Positions 6,971 to 15,244 of a stretch of DNA of 57,747 bases are shown here, one piece after another; the stretch's first letter is position 1; every line of letters begins with the position of its first letter. The DNA comes from an uncultured Muribaculaceae bacterium. GTDB lineage: Bacteria; Bacteroidota; Bacteroidia; Bacteroidales; Muribaculaceae. Location: positions 1-57,747 of the forward strand of contig CAJTTA010000009.1 in assembly GCA_910579305.1 (NCBI GenBank), read 5' to 3'. The position numbers were made by a program, and so were the translations under genes. Below the pieces are notes generated by a model. The model had not been told where the DNA came from and did no database searches. It was given only the letters and a program-made list of their open reading frames with translations.

Positions 6971-9052
6971 ATGAAAATCAAGCATCTTCTGCCCGCATGC
7001 GCAATGGCACTGCCCCTATGCGCATCCGCCGTGCCGGCACATCCCGGCCTGCTGCCCCGCACTCTTGAAGACGGCTCAACCGTCATGGTGCGTCAGATCG
7101 GCGATGAATTCTTCAATTATCTTACTGATGAGAACGGCTTTCTGCTCACACCCGCACAGGACGGAAAGCTGGCCTACCGCCTCGACCTCAACGGCGCCCG
7201 AATGACCGCCACACCTATACTTATAGAAAGCCTGAAAACCGAGGCCTACAACAATCTTGACGCGGAAATGCGCCGCGCTGCCGACAATCGCGGCCCCGCA
7301 CGCATAGCCAATCACGATTCCTCCGGACGCACCACTTTCAAGACCACAGGCGACGTGCACTACCTCGTCATACTCATGCAGTATAGCGACCTCAAATGGA
7401 GTATGGATGACCCCGTGAAGGCCATGAATGAGCTGCTCAACGGCGAGAACTATCACGACAACGGCGCCGTAGGCTCAATGCGCCAGTATCTCGTAGACAG
7501 CTCTCGCGGCGGCATCAACCCCACTTTCGACATAGTAGGCCCCGTGACCCTCCCCAAGCCAAATTCCTATTACGTAGGCGACCGCTATGACAACGTAAAG
7601 GAAGCTGTGAGCGAAGCAGCCAAGGCTGTGGATGATCAGGTGGATTTCTCCAAATACGACTATGACAACGACGGCGTCATAGACAACATAATTTTCTTCT
7701 ATGCCGGCTACGGTGGCGCCGACACTCAAGAGGGTGTGGGCATATGGCCTCACAACAGTGCCGCATTCTCCACCAATACCGTGCTCGACGGAAAGCACTT
7801 CGGCCCCTACTGCTGCTTCAACGAGCTGAACGGCAGCTATCACTGGATCAACAAAGACGGGGCCCTCAACGGCATAGGCACTCCCGTACATGAGTTCGGC
7901 CACGTAATGGGCTTCCCTGACTTGTATGACCCCAACTATGTGGTGATGACCACTCCCGGAGCATGGAGCGTATTCGACAGCGGATGCTACAATGGCGACG
8001 GATACGCCCCCTGCAACTACAGCGCGTATGAACGTTACGTATTCGGCTGGGATGAGCCTATCAATCTGGATCAGCCCGGATTATATGAGCTTCAGTCTTC
8101 CTCCAACAACGGCAAGGCTTATCGCGCCAATGTCTACAGAAAGGACGGCACAATATACCGGGATGAATACTTCGTGTTCGAAAGCCGCGACCAGCAGGGC
8201 TGGGACCGCGACCTTCCCACCGGCGGCATGCTCATATGGCACATCGACTACAACCGCAGCACATTCATCAACAATAAAGTGAACTCTACCGCCTCCCGCA
8301 ACCGCTGCCACCTTATCTCGGCCGACGGCTCGGCAAGCTATGAGCTCGGCACTACTTCGACCAGAGCTAATCTTGCGGCATGGCCCCAGGACATAAACTA
8401 CATCACGCCCGACACCCGCATCAAGCTCTCCTACAAGTGCATCGAGGCCCCCACTCCGCGCGTAATACAGCATTACTTCACCGACATTGCCTATGACAAT
8501 ACCACCGGTGTAAGCTCTTTTGAATATGACGCCATAACCTCTACCCCCGATCTCACCACTGTGCTCCACACTCCTTATCGCCTGTCAGACACCGGCCTCA
8601 ACAAGAACACTGTGCACTTCGAATGGGATCCCGTAGAGGGGGCCGAATCATACCTGCTCACTGTCTATCGTGTCAACTCCATGGGTTCTGTCTATTATGA
8701 GAACGGTCTTGACGAGAAGGATATGGGCCTTGAGACGTCCTATGAATACTCTTTCCCCAACAATAAAATGGATACGGAATTTCATGCCCTCGTGCGCGTG
8801 AAGCAAAAGATACCCGCACTTGAGTCTTCCAATGAAATAGTATTCAAGCCCTCTGCCCTGAGCACCGCAGGCATTGATGATGTAACTGCCGAGGAAGCCG
8901 TGGCCGTACGCGGTCTCAAGGGCGCCATCGACGCTCCGGCCAATGCCCGCATCTTCACTCTCGCCGGCACTCCCGCAGGCCGCACTGATCTCCCCGCCGG
9001 CATCTATATGGTGAATTGCGGCGACCGCACTTACAAGGTAATCGTGAAGTAA
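6971..9052 (+). CDS. Secreted M6-family zinc metalloprotease with T9SS-like C-terminus
   Basis: A 693-residue exported protease. Residues 1-20 form a signal peptide (hydrophobic core ending ASAVPAHP). The M6 (immune inhibitor A-like) catalytic domain contains HEFGHVMGFPDLYD near residues 308-321, the HExxHxxGxxD zinc site. Acidic stretches such as YDYDNDGVIDN may bind calcium. A fibronectin-like section follows. The last 60 residues (TLAGTPAGRTDLPAGIYMV ... YKVIVK) resemble the short C-terminal sorting modules of type IX secretion substrates; that is resemblance only. It probably degrades extracellular protein. The gene stands alone, with a hairpin terminator just downstream. Confidence 0.9.
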   Translation: MKIKHLLPACAMALPLCASAVPAHPGLLPRTLEDGSTVMVRQIGDEFFNYLTDENGFLLTPAQDGKLAYRLDLNGARMTATPILIESLKTEAYNNLDAEMRRAADNRGPARIANHDSSGRTTFKTTGDVHYLVILMQYSDLKWSMDDPVKAMNELLNGENYHDNGAVGSMRQYLVDSSRGGINPTFDIVGPVTLPKPNSYYVGDRYDNVKEAVSEAAKAVDDQVDFSKYDYDNDGVIDNIIFFYAGYGGADTQEGVGIWPHNSAAFSTNTVLDGKHFGPYCCFNELNGSYHWINKDGALNGIGTPVHEFGHVMGFPDLYDPNYVVMTTPGAWSVFDSGCYNGDGYAPCNYSAYERYVFGWDEPINLDQPGLYELQSSSNNGKAYRANVYRKDGTIYRDEYFVFESRDQQGWDRDLPTGGMLIWHIDYNRSTFINNKVNSTASRNRCHLISADGSASYELGTTSTRANLAAWPQDINYITPDTRIKLSYKCIEAPTPRVIQHYFTDIAYDNTTGVSSFEYDAITSTPDLTTVLHTPYRLSDTGLNKNTVHFEWDPVEGAESYLLTVYRVNSMGSVYYENGLDEKDMGLETSYEYSFPNNKMDTEFHALVRVKQKIPALESSNEIVFKPSALSTAGIDDVTAEEAVAVRGLKGAIDAPANARIFTLAGTPAGRTDLPAGIYMVNCGDRTYKVIVK

Positions 9053-9078
9053 TCAGCTCCATTTTTTACAATAATAAT

Positions 9079-9108
9079 AAAGGCCATACCTGTCGAGGTG
9101 TGGCCTTT
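9079..9108. terminator. Bidirectional terminator between the M6 protease and the Lrp gene
   Basis: A stem of AAAGGCC with GGCCTTT plus inner ACC/GGT pairs lies between two convergent genes. T-rich tracts on both sides suit termination in both directions. Confidence 0.65.
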
Positions 9109-9158
9109 ACTTATTGCGCTATTACAGGCGCAGATGCTACATGCATGCGCTCCCCTTA

Positions 9159-9650
9159 TCACATGAGAGGCACTTCGAAGCTCTGCTTTATCTCATCCAT
9201 CACGAAATAAGAGGTGACCGAGCCTATGGCCTCTATATGGCCGAGCACATTGAGCACAAATTCTCTGTATGTCTTCATGTTCGACACCATTATCTTCAGC
9301 ATGTAGTCGTAGTCGCCCGAGATATTGTAGCATTCCGTGACCTCCGGCAGATTCACCACACTATTCACAAAATTGACAGCTGTAGCATGGTCGAGACGCT
9401 GAAGTTTCACCATGCAATATACCGTGAAGGTCTGATGCAGTTTTTCTGCATCAAGTACTGTTACATAGTGCTTGATATAGCCGAGCTGCTCAAGCCTGCG
9501 CCATCTTTCATAGACGGGTGTAGTACTTAGATTGGCCTTCTGCGAAAGTTCTTTCAGTGTAAGTCTTGCATTTTTCTGTAATTCCTGAAGAATTGTAATA
9601 TCAACAAGATCAAGTTGGTATGCAGACGTATTTTCTGATTTAATAAGCAT
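9159..9650 (-). CDS. Lrp/AsnC-family transcriptional regulator
   Basis: A 163-residue regulator. The N-terminal helix-turn-helix (LDLVDITILQELQKNARLT then LKELSQKANLSTTPVYERW, residues 13-51) is followed by a RAM ligand-binding domain containing the conserved GDYDYMLKI near residue 113. Lrp/AsnC proteins bind amino acids and act as octameric regulators. A TATATTTG promoter element lies 38 bp upstream of the ATG, and inverted TGCAGAAA/TTTCTGCA half-sites flank the promoter-to-start interval, suggesting autoregulation. The target genes are unknown. The divergent neighbour is the ncRNA gene upstream of kup. Confidence 0.93.
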   Translation of the reverse strand: MLIKSENTSAYQLDLVDITILQELQKNARLTLKELSQKANLSTTPVYERWRRLEQLGYIKHYVTVLDAEKLHQTFTVYCMVKLQRLDHATAVNFVNSVVNLPEVTECYNISGDYDYMLKIMVSNMKTYREFVLNVLGHIEAIGSVTSYFVMDEIKQSFEVPLM

Positions 9651-9651
9651 A

Positions 9652-9696
9652 TGCAGAAAAAATATTATATTGAGTCATTTGATTTCTGCAAATATA
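9652..9696 (-). promoter_or_regulatory. Promoter and candidate operator of the Lrp/AsnC gene
   Basis: The minus-strand -7 element TATATTTG is at 9689-9696. The inverted half-sites TGCAGAAA (9652-9659) and TTTCTGCA (9683-9690) overlap the promoter and the start codon region, about 31 bp apart (three helical turns). An autoregulatory Lrp site is the simplest reading. Confidence 0.5.
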
Positions 9697-9723
9697 GTTA
9701 TTTTTTTCAAATTCACGAAATCA

Positions 9724-9755
9724 TTTGCAAAATAAAATTTAATATTATACTTTTG
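9724..9755 (+). promoter_or_regulatory. Promoter of the ncRNA/leader upstream of kup
   Basis: TTTG at 9724-9727 and TACTTTTG at 9748-9755 are 20 nt apart. The predicted start is near 9761. Confidence 0.7.
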
Positions 9756-9760
9756 CACAG

Positions 9761-10060
9761 TTTCCTATAGGAAATATAGCCGTGAGCAAGCAGCATACAA
9801 TAAATGCAGGGCAAGCCTGCCGAGGCGCCCGAAGAGACAGAAAATGTCCTTGAAGCTCCGGCCATTCCGCCCGTTGGGACAACGCGCGACATTTTAGATT
9901 AGGTAGTAAATAATTAGTTGAAAAAGCGTATGAGGGCTTCCCATATCAGCCCCATTCAGTCCCAATGATTGACTCAGGAAAAGAATGCGACAATGGCATG
10001 TGACTTTCAATCATTGAGTGTGACAAAAATAATCGGCCTTCTCCGGTCGATTATTTTTTG
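9761..10060 (+). ncRNA. Unidentified structured RNA (~300 nt) upstream of kup
   Basis: No coding frame is credible in the 500 bp between the Lrp gene and kup, yet the stretch begins with a strong promoter and ends with a terminator. Perfect hairpins can be read off: TTTCC/GGAAA (9761-9774), GCAGG/CCTGC (9806-9820), AAAATGTC/GACATTTT (9841-9848 with 9888-9895) enclosing CGTTG/CAACG (9872-9884), GGGCT/AGCCC (9934-9952), and a 10-bp stem CAATGATTGA/TCAATCATTG (9963-9972 with 10007-10016). It lacks recognisable tmRNA, RNase P or SRP signatures and shows no 6S-like closing stem. It may be a free RNA or an attenuating leader of kup, whose ATG is 91 bp after the terminator. Confidence 0.55.
10028..10060 (+). 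terminator. Rho-independent terminator of the ncRNA
   Basis: An 11-bp stem AATAATCGGCC/GGTCGATTATT with loop TTCTCC is followed directly by TTTTTT. Confidence 0.85.
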
Positions 10061-10150
10061 TATATTACAACAATAGCATGATGATATGCGTTAATAACTG
10101 TAATCTACTTATATGGTTTCTACGAATTTGTTTCATCTGAATTTTTGCTT

Positions 10151-12139
10151 ATGAGCGATAAAGCCACATCCTCCCCCTCCATTCACATGCACAGAGTCTC
10201 CATGGCCGCTTTGCTGGTCACGATAGGTATAGTGTTCGGCGACATAGGCACTTCTCCGCTCTACGTGATGAAGGCCATAATGGGTGGCGGTGAGGCTATG
10301 GCCGACGCCGGTTATGTCACAGGCGCAGTATCATGCGTGATATGGACACTCACGCTACAGACCACTGTGAAATACGTGCTCATAGCCCTGCGGGCCGACA
10401 ACAGGGGTGAGGGGGGCATCCTCGCCCTCTACTCCCTCATAAAGGGATCGAGGCGGCGATGGATATATGTGCTCGCAGCCATAGGAGCCGCCGCGCTCAT
10501 CGCCGACGGAGTGATAACCCCGGCCATGACTGTCACATCTGCCATAGAAGGTCTGCGTGACCTGAGTCCCTCGGCTCCTGTGCTTCCCATTGTGCTCGGC
10601 ATAATTACGGCCATCTTCCTTGTGCAGAGACTCGGCACCAAGACAATAGGGCGATTCTTCGGTCCCTTCATGCTCGCATGGTTCCTGATGCTCGGCGTGC
10701 TGGGCTCGATACAGATTCCCGCTTGCTGGGCCATATTGGAGGCTTTCAATCCCTGGCATGCAGTGAATCTGCTCATCCATTACCCGGGATGGTTTCTCAT
10801 TCTCGGCGCCGTCTTCCTCTGCACCACCGGTGCCGAGGCTCTTTATTCCGACCTCGGGCATTGCGGCCGACGCAACATCACCATAAGCTGGATTTTCGTG
10901 AAGATCATGCTTATCCTCAATTATCTGGGCCAGGGAGCATGGATCATCTCCCGGGGCAGCGGCTATGATCATTCGGTCAATCCATTCTACGCAGTGATGC
11001 CCGAGTGGTTCCTGCCTGCCGGAATACTCATGAGCACCGGGGCGGCCATCATAGCCAGTCAGGCCCTGCTCAGCGGCTCCTTCACCATATTCAGCGAAGC
11101 CATGAGCCTCGACTTCTGGCCACGCCTGCGCATAAAGTATCCATCCACAGTCAAAGGACAGCTCTACATACCGCTCATCAACTGGTTTCTCTACATAGGC
11201 TGCCTTGTCACCGTGCTTCTCTTCCGCACCTCATCACACATGGAAGCAGCCTATGGCCTTGCCATCACCGTGACAATGCTCATGACCACAGTGCTGCTTG
11301 CCCTCTATCTGCATCACAAGGGGGTGGCGCTGTGGCTTACGGGTGTGTTTGCCTTCATCTTCATCACAATCGAGGGCGCATTCTTCGTGGCCAACATGTT
11401 TAAGTTCATACATGGAGGATGGTTCACGGTACTCATCGCCGGCATTGTCTGCGCCGTGATGATAGTGTGGAGAAAAGCCTCGGTGATAAGAGACAGCTTC
11501 ATCACATTCAATGACTTCTCGCGCTACTTCCCCATCCTCTCGGCCATAAGGAAGGACAGGGAGATTCCCATGTATGCCTCCAATGTAGTGTATCTCAGCC
11601 GTGGCACCGACCCGCTTCAGGTGGAGAGCAAGCTCATTTACTCCATAATCAACAAGCAGCCGAAGCGCGCCGACCATTACTGGATAATACGCGTAGACTT
11701 CACCGACAATCCCTATACTCTTGAATATGAGCGCGACATACTGATTCCGGGTGTGCTCACCAGCTTCCGGTTCAGCATAGGCTTCAGAATCCAGCCGCGA
11801 CTGAGCGTATATTTCCGCCAGGCAGTGGAGGACATGGAGCGCGACGGGCTCATCAATCTCACCAGCAGTTATCCCTCTCTCAGAGAGCACAACATACCTG
11901 GCGACTTCCGCTTTATCCTCATCCACCGCATTTTCTCCCAATCAAGCGAGTGCTCTCCGCGCGACAGAATGCTCATGAACATCCACGCTCGACTGCGGCG
12001 CATGGAGCCTAATGCCGGCAAAATCTTCGGCCTCGACACCAGTTCGCTCAAGATCGAAGATGTGCCGCTCATCATCAACAACCGCTCTTCGCGCCGCATA
12101 ACACGAGTGGAGAGAATCGCCCCCCTGACAGGTGAGTGA
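10151..12139 (+). CDS. kup: Potassium uptake protein Kup (KUP/HAK/KT family)
   Basis: A 662-residue inner-membrane K+ transporter. About twelve hydrophobic helices fill residues 15-430, beginning with GIVFGDIGTSPLYVMKAI, the signature first helix of Kup. A soluble C-terminal domain of about 200 residues follows, as in the family (E. coli Kup is 622 residues). ATG at 10151 is preferred over the in-frame TTG at 10145. The gene is preceded by a structured RNA ending in a terminator, so readthrough control of kup is possible, and no separate good promoter is visible in the 91 bp between. Kup proteins take up K+ (or Cs+) driven by protons. Confidence 0.95.
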   Translation: MSDKATSSPSIHMHRVSMAALLVTIGIVFGDIGTSPLYVMKAIMGGGEAMADAGYVTGAVSCVIWTLTLQTTVKYVLIALRADNRGEGGILALYSLIKGSRRRWIYVLAAIGAAALIADGVITPAMTVTSAIEGLRDLSPSAPVLPIVLGIITAIFLVQRLGTKTIGRFFGPFMLAWFLMLGVLGSIQIPACWAILEAFNPWHAVNLLIHYPGWFLILGAVFLCTTGAEALYSDLGHCGRRNITISWIFVKIMLILNYLGQGAWIISRGSGYDHSVNPFYAVMPEWFLPAGILMSTGAAIIASQALLSGSFTIFSEAMSLDFWPRLRIKYPSTVKGQLYIPLINWFLYIGCLVTVLLFRTSSHMEAAYGLAITVTMLMTTVLLALYLHHKGVALWLTGVFAFIFITIEGAFFVANMFKFIHGGWFTVLIAGIVCAVMIVWRKASVIRDSFITFNDFSRYFPILSAIRKDREIPMYASNVVYLSRGTDPLQVESKLIYSIINKQPKRADHYWIIRVDFTDNPYTLEYERDILIPGVLTSFRFSIGFRIQPRLSVYFRQAVEDMERDGLINLTSSYPSLREHNIPGDFRFILIHRIFSQSSECSPRDRMLMNIHARLRRMEPNAGKIFGLDTSSLKIEDVPLIINNRSSRRITRVERIAPLTGE

Positions 12140-12212
12140 AGAAAACAGAATCGCCCCCGTCCGCAGCAGCAAGGCTGGCCCGGACGGGGGCGACCGACAT
12201 ACGTTTCCTCGA

Positions 12213-13091
12213 TCAGAAATACTTAACTTCCTCTCCCTCTATGGCAGAGAGCAGAGAGTTGGCAAGCGAAGAGGCTCCTATGCGGAAGAGATTGTGATTA
12301 AGCCATTCATCTCCAAGCACTTCCTTCACCACTGCATAGTACTTGACCGCCTCATCGGCCGTGCGCACGCCTCCGGCAGGCTTGAAGCCCACCTTGCGGC
12401 CCGTCGCCTCATAATACTCCTTGATGCAGCGGCACATCACCCATGCGGCCTCAAGCGAGGCGCCCTCATAGATCTTGCCAGTGGAGGTCTTGATGAAGTC
12501 GGCATCACAATACATGGCGAGCACCGATGCACGCTTTATGTTCTCGGGCGTGCGCAGGGCGCCTGTCTCAAGAATCACCTTGAGCTTGGCATTCTTCACC
12601 GCATGCTTCTGCTCGATTATCTCATCGCAGAGATCCTCGTAATTTTCATCAAAGAAATAGCCGAGGTTCATCACTATATCCACCTCATCGGCCCCTCCTG
12701 CCACAGCCAGGGAGCAATCTGCTATCTTCACTGCGGCAAAAGTCTGAGAGGACGGGAATCCGCCTGCCACCACAGCCACATCCACGCCCGGCACATCAAG
12801 ATTCGCGCGCACCACCTCGGCAAAATTGGAGTATACACATATGGCCGCCACATTAGGCAGATGCGGATAATCATTGTCAAAGTCATTGACCCTTGCCGTG
12901 AAAGCCGCCACACTGCTCACAGAGTCGGTAGTGGAGAGTGTGGTGAGATCAATTGATGAAAGGAGGAATCGGAGCACCTCAGGGGTATTGTATTCTGAAG
13001 ATTTCTCCACGATTTTAGCAACTTCGGCCCTTACCACCTCTTCCGAGACGGGCACACGGCTCGCAGCCAATGCTTCTTGGTATCTGTCCAT
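12213..13091 (-). CDS. deoC: Deoxyribose-phosphate aldolase
   Basis: A 292-residue class I aldolase that splits 2-deoxyribose-5-phosphate into glyceraldehyde-3-phosphate and acetaldehyde during deoxynucleoside catabolism. The barrel motifs are clear: VAVVAGGFPSSQ, KVILETGAL, DFIKTSTGK with the Schiff-base lysine (near residue 203), and FKPAGGVRTADEA with the second active-site lysine. It is about 30 residues longer than E. coli DeoC at the N-terminus. The gene stands alone between kup (convergent) and the two-component pair. A weak promoter-like TTTCTTTG occurs about 30 bp upstream. Confidence 0.95.
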   Translation of the reverse strand: MDRYQEALAASRVPVSEEVVRAEVAKIVEKSSEYNTPEVLRFLLSSIDLTTLSTTDSVSSVAAFTARVNDFDNDYPHLPNVAAICVYSNFAEVVRANLDVPGVDVAVVAGGFPSSQTFAAVKIADCSLAVAGGADEVDIVMNLGYFFDENYEDLCDEIIEQKHAVKNAKLKVILETGALRTPENIKRASVLAMYCDADFIKTSTGKIYEGASLEAAWVMCRCIKEYYEATGRKVGFKPAGGVRTADEAVKYYAVVKEVLGDEWLNHNLFRIGASSLANSLLSAIEGEEVKYF

Positions 13092-13208
13092 GGATTAATT
13101 ATTAGATTAAGAGACTGTTACAAAGAAATCATCACCGGGCGTCTTTAAACGCGCCCGATAATCTTCCCAGCAGCCTCGGATGTTTTTTTATTGCGTCAGT
13201 AAAACTGA

Positions 13209-13223
13209 GCGGGCCACGCCCGC
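13209..13223 (-). terminator. Possible terminator hairpin of the LytTR operon
   Basis: GCGGGC-GTG-GCCCGC on the minus strand, followed by TCAGTTTTAC, lies about 70 bp after the response-regulator stop. The T-run is short, so this is tentative. A second GC-rich hairpin near 13135-13157 may serve the same purpose. Confidence 0.4.
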
Positions 13224-13290
13224 ATAATTAGAAACTCTCATCACCCCGCAATTGTTTTAAGCACGGGGGAGAAAATCATAAATAGAGGCA

Positions 13291-14022
13291 TCATTCCAGC
13301 AGAGAGAAGAAGCGCGAGCGGTAAGCCTCGCTCACCGGAATCATCTCCTCTCCTATGCTTATACGGCTCCTCTCCACGGCCTCCACAGCTCCCATGGCCA
13401 CTATGTAGCTCTTGTGCACACGGCAGAAGCGCGGCGGCGTGAGCTTCTCCTCCATGCTCTTCATCGTGGAGGTGGCTATGAGCGGGGTCTTGCGTCCGCG
13501 CATATATATGCTCACATAGTCCTTCAGCCCCTTGAGATAGAGAATATCCTGAAGATCTATGCGCATGAGCCTGTAGTCACACTTCACGAATATATAATCC
13601 TGCGTGCTTCCGTCACGCGCCTCCCCCTTGGGCGAAGCAATCTCCACGGCCCCGCGGGTGTCGGGCAAGAGTTCGCGAAGGCGCTGGGCAGCTTCCAGAA
13701 AACGCGGATAAGACAAGGGCTTGAGCATATAGTCGGCGGCATGCACATTATAGCTGTCGAAAGCATATTCCCTATAGGCTGTGGTAAAGACCACCTTCAC
13801 ATCGGGCGGAAGCAGCCTGGCCAGCTCGAGTCCGGTCAGTTCAGGCATACTTATGTCGAGAAACACCACCTGAATCTCCGGAGTGATCGCGGCAAGGGCC
13901 TCAGCCGCAGAGAGATAGGCTCCGCATATCTGTAGAAACGGCGTGCGCTCCACGAAGGCCGTGATGAGCCGTAGAGCCAATGGCTCATCATCCACTACTA
14001 TACACTTAATCGGTCGTGGCAT
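13291..14022 (-). CDS. LytTR-family response regulator
   Basis: A 243-residue two-component regulator. The receiver domain has the acidic pair in VVDDEP (near residues 9-12), the phospho-acceptor Asp in VVFLDISMPELTG (near 54), the Thr of TTAYREYAF and the Lys of MLKPLSYP. The C-terminal LytTR DNA-binding domain includes YIFVKCDYRLMRIDLQDI, YLKGLKDYVSIYM, and FCRVHKSYIVA. ATG at 14022 is preferred over an in-frame TTG at 14028. It overlaps the end of the sensor kinase gene by 17 bp, so the two are translationally coupled. Targets are not visible here. Confidence 0.93.
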   Translation of the reverse strand: MPRPIKCIVVDDEPLALRLITAFVERTPFLQICGAYLSAAEALAAITPEIQVVFLDISMPELTGLELARLLPPDVKVVFTTAYREYAFDSYNVHAADYMLKPLSYPRFLEAAQRLRELLPDTRGAVEIASPKGEARDGSTQDYIFVKCDYRLMRIDLQDILYLKGLKDYVSIYMRGRKTPLIATSTMKSMEEKLTPPRFCRVHKSYIVAMGAVEAVERSRISIGEEMIPVSEAYRSRFFSLLE

Positions 14023-15094
14023 AGGCAAGAGGTATTGATATTACTGCTTCATAGAGCCCGGCGCCGCACGCGCCGCACGCAAGCATGTGTCGGTCGGGGA
14101 AAAGAATCTCAAGCCGGCGGCGCAGATTCACAAGTCCCACTCCGCGCTTCTCCGGCCTCACCTTCTCCATGGGGGCGCTCACGCCCGGGACAAGCAGAGT
14201 ATTGACAATGCGCATGGTGAGTGTGCAGGACTCGCGATCCTCGCGCACATCTATCGAGATCTCCGATGGATGCGTGCTGCTGGCGCCATACTTGAAGGCA
14301 TTCTCTATGAGAGAGATAAAGAGCATGGGGGGCACCAGGGCCCCGGCATCCTCAGGAAAATCGCTTATGAAATCGAGCTTAAGCGAACCTGTGTAGCGCA
14401 TGCTCATGAGCTTCACATAGTCATGCACGAAGCGTGCCTCTGCACTGAGCGGCACAAGCGCGGCGGCGGTGTCATAGAGCACATAGCGCAGCATGGAGCT
14501 GAGAGTGGCTATCGCCTCCTGGGCACTCTCAGGGTCTATCGCAGCCAGCGAGGAGATGTTGTTGAGCGAGTTGAAGAGGAAATGCGGGTTGAGCTGATTC
14601 TTCAGGCGTGCCAGCTCCATGTCACTCTGCTCCCGCTCCGCCCGGTTCCGCTCTTTCTCAAGCTGCGCGCTCCGCTGCATCGAGCGGATGGAAATTGCGG
14701 CAAGAACGATGAAGAGAAAGAAAGTGAGATACACAGAGAGAGCCATCAGCATCTCCGGCCCCAAGTGAAGGTCATCGCTCAAAGAGCCTTTTTTGTCAAA
14801 AAATATATAACCCACTATATGCACAATCACCATGAGGGCCATGGCACACACCACATTGGCGCCGATGAATCTTCCTACGGCCTTCCGAAAAAGCACTCGC
14901 GGAATGAGCAGATAGTAGTTGATATAGAACATTGACATCCAGCTGCCTATCATTATAACCCACGACACCACGCCCTCCAGCGGGTCAGTACTGTAGAGCA
15001 TTATGGAGAAGATGGGAACCACGGCAAGCAAAGTCCAGATAAACACCTGAAGCACTGCCGGAGAATGTCGAGATATGAATCCGGGGCGTTTCAT
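14006..15094 (-). CDS. Sensor histidine kinase, LytS/YehU type
   Basis: A 362-residue membrane kinase. Four hydrophobic segments lie in residues 12-140, followed by a coiled coil (about 140-165). The HisKA_7TM/His_kinase domain has the phospho-acceptor histidine in LKNQLNPHFLFNSLNNIS (near 173), the N-box IENAFKYG and the G-box RGVGLVNLRRRLE. It lacks an extracellular sensor domain, so the signal is probably sensed within or near the membrane. It forms an operon with the LytTR regulator. The TACTTTTG promoter element ends only 4 nt before the ATG, pointing to a leaderless transcript. Confidence 0.92.
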   Translation of the reverse strand: MKRPGFISRHSPAVLQVFIWTLLAVVPIFSIMLYSTDPLEGVVSWVIMIGSWMSMFYINYYLLIPRVLFRKAVGRFIGANVVCAMALMVIVHIVGYIFFDKKGSLSDDLHLGPEMLMALSVYLTFFLFIVLAAISIRSMQRSAQLEKERNRAEREQSDMELARLKNQLNPHFLFNSLNNISSLAAIDPESAQEAIATLSSMLRYVLYDTAAALVPLSAEARFVHDYVKLMSMRYTGSLKLDFISDFPEDAGALVPPMLFISLIENAFKYGASSTHPSEISIDVREDRESCTLTMRIVNTLLVPGVSAPMEKVRPEKRGVGLVNLRRRLEILFPDRHMLACGACGAGLYEAVISIPLAYATTD

Positions 15095-15098
15095 GTCA

Positions 15099-15106
15099 CA
15101 AAAGTA
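15099..15106 (-). promoter_or_regulatory. -7 promoter element abutting the kinase start codon
   Basis: The minus strand reads TACTTTTG, ending 4 nt before the ATG at 15094. The expected start of transcription therefore coincides with the start codon. Confidence 0.5.
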
Positions 15107-15161
15107 ATAAAAGTTTCATAAAATTTCCCAATGAGTATGGTATAATTTCAGATAAAATGCT

Positions 15162-15169
15162 TACTTTTG
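15162..15169 (+). promoter_or_regulatory. -7 promoter element of galK
   Basis: TACTTTTG followed by C fits TAnnTTTG and predicts a leader of about 70 nt for galK. No TTTG was found at the -33 position. Confidence 0.55.
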
Positions 15170-15244
15170 CGTTATAATGATAATTAACCGAAAAGTGGCC
15201 TTGTTTTTCCCGTGATTGCCGCTTCATTTTAAAACTTTTCTACC

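Noticed and set aside
9761..10060. tmRNA, RNase P RNA, SRP RNA or 6S RNA
   Set aside because: None of the signature sequences could be found (tag-coding region, P4 helix bases, SRP tetraloop), and the ends do not pair as a 6S closing stem.
10145..10150. TTG start of kup two codons upstream
   Set aside because: The ATG at 10151 gives a normal N-terminus and TTG starts are rare in this group.
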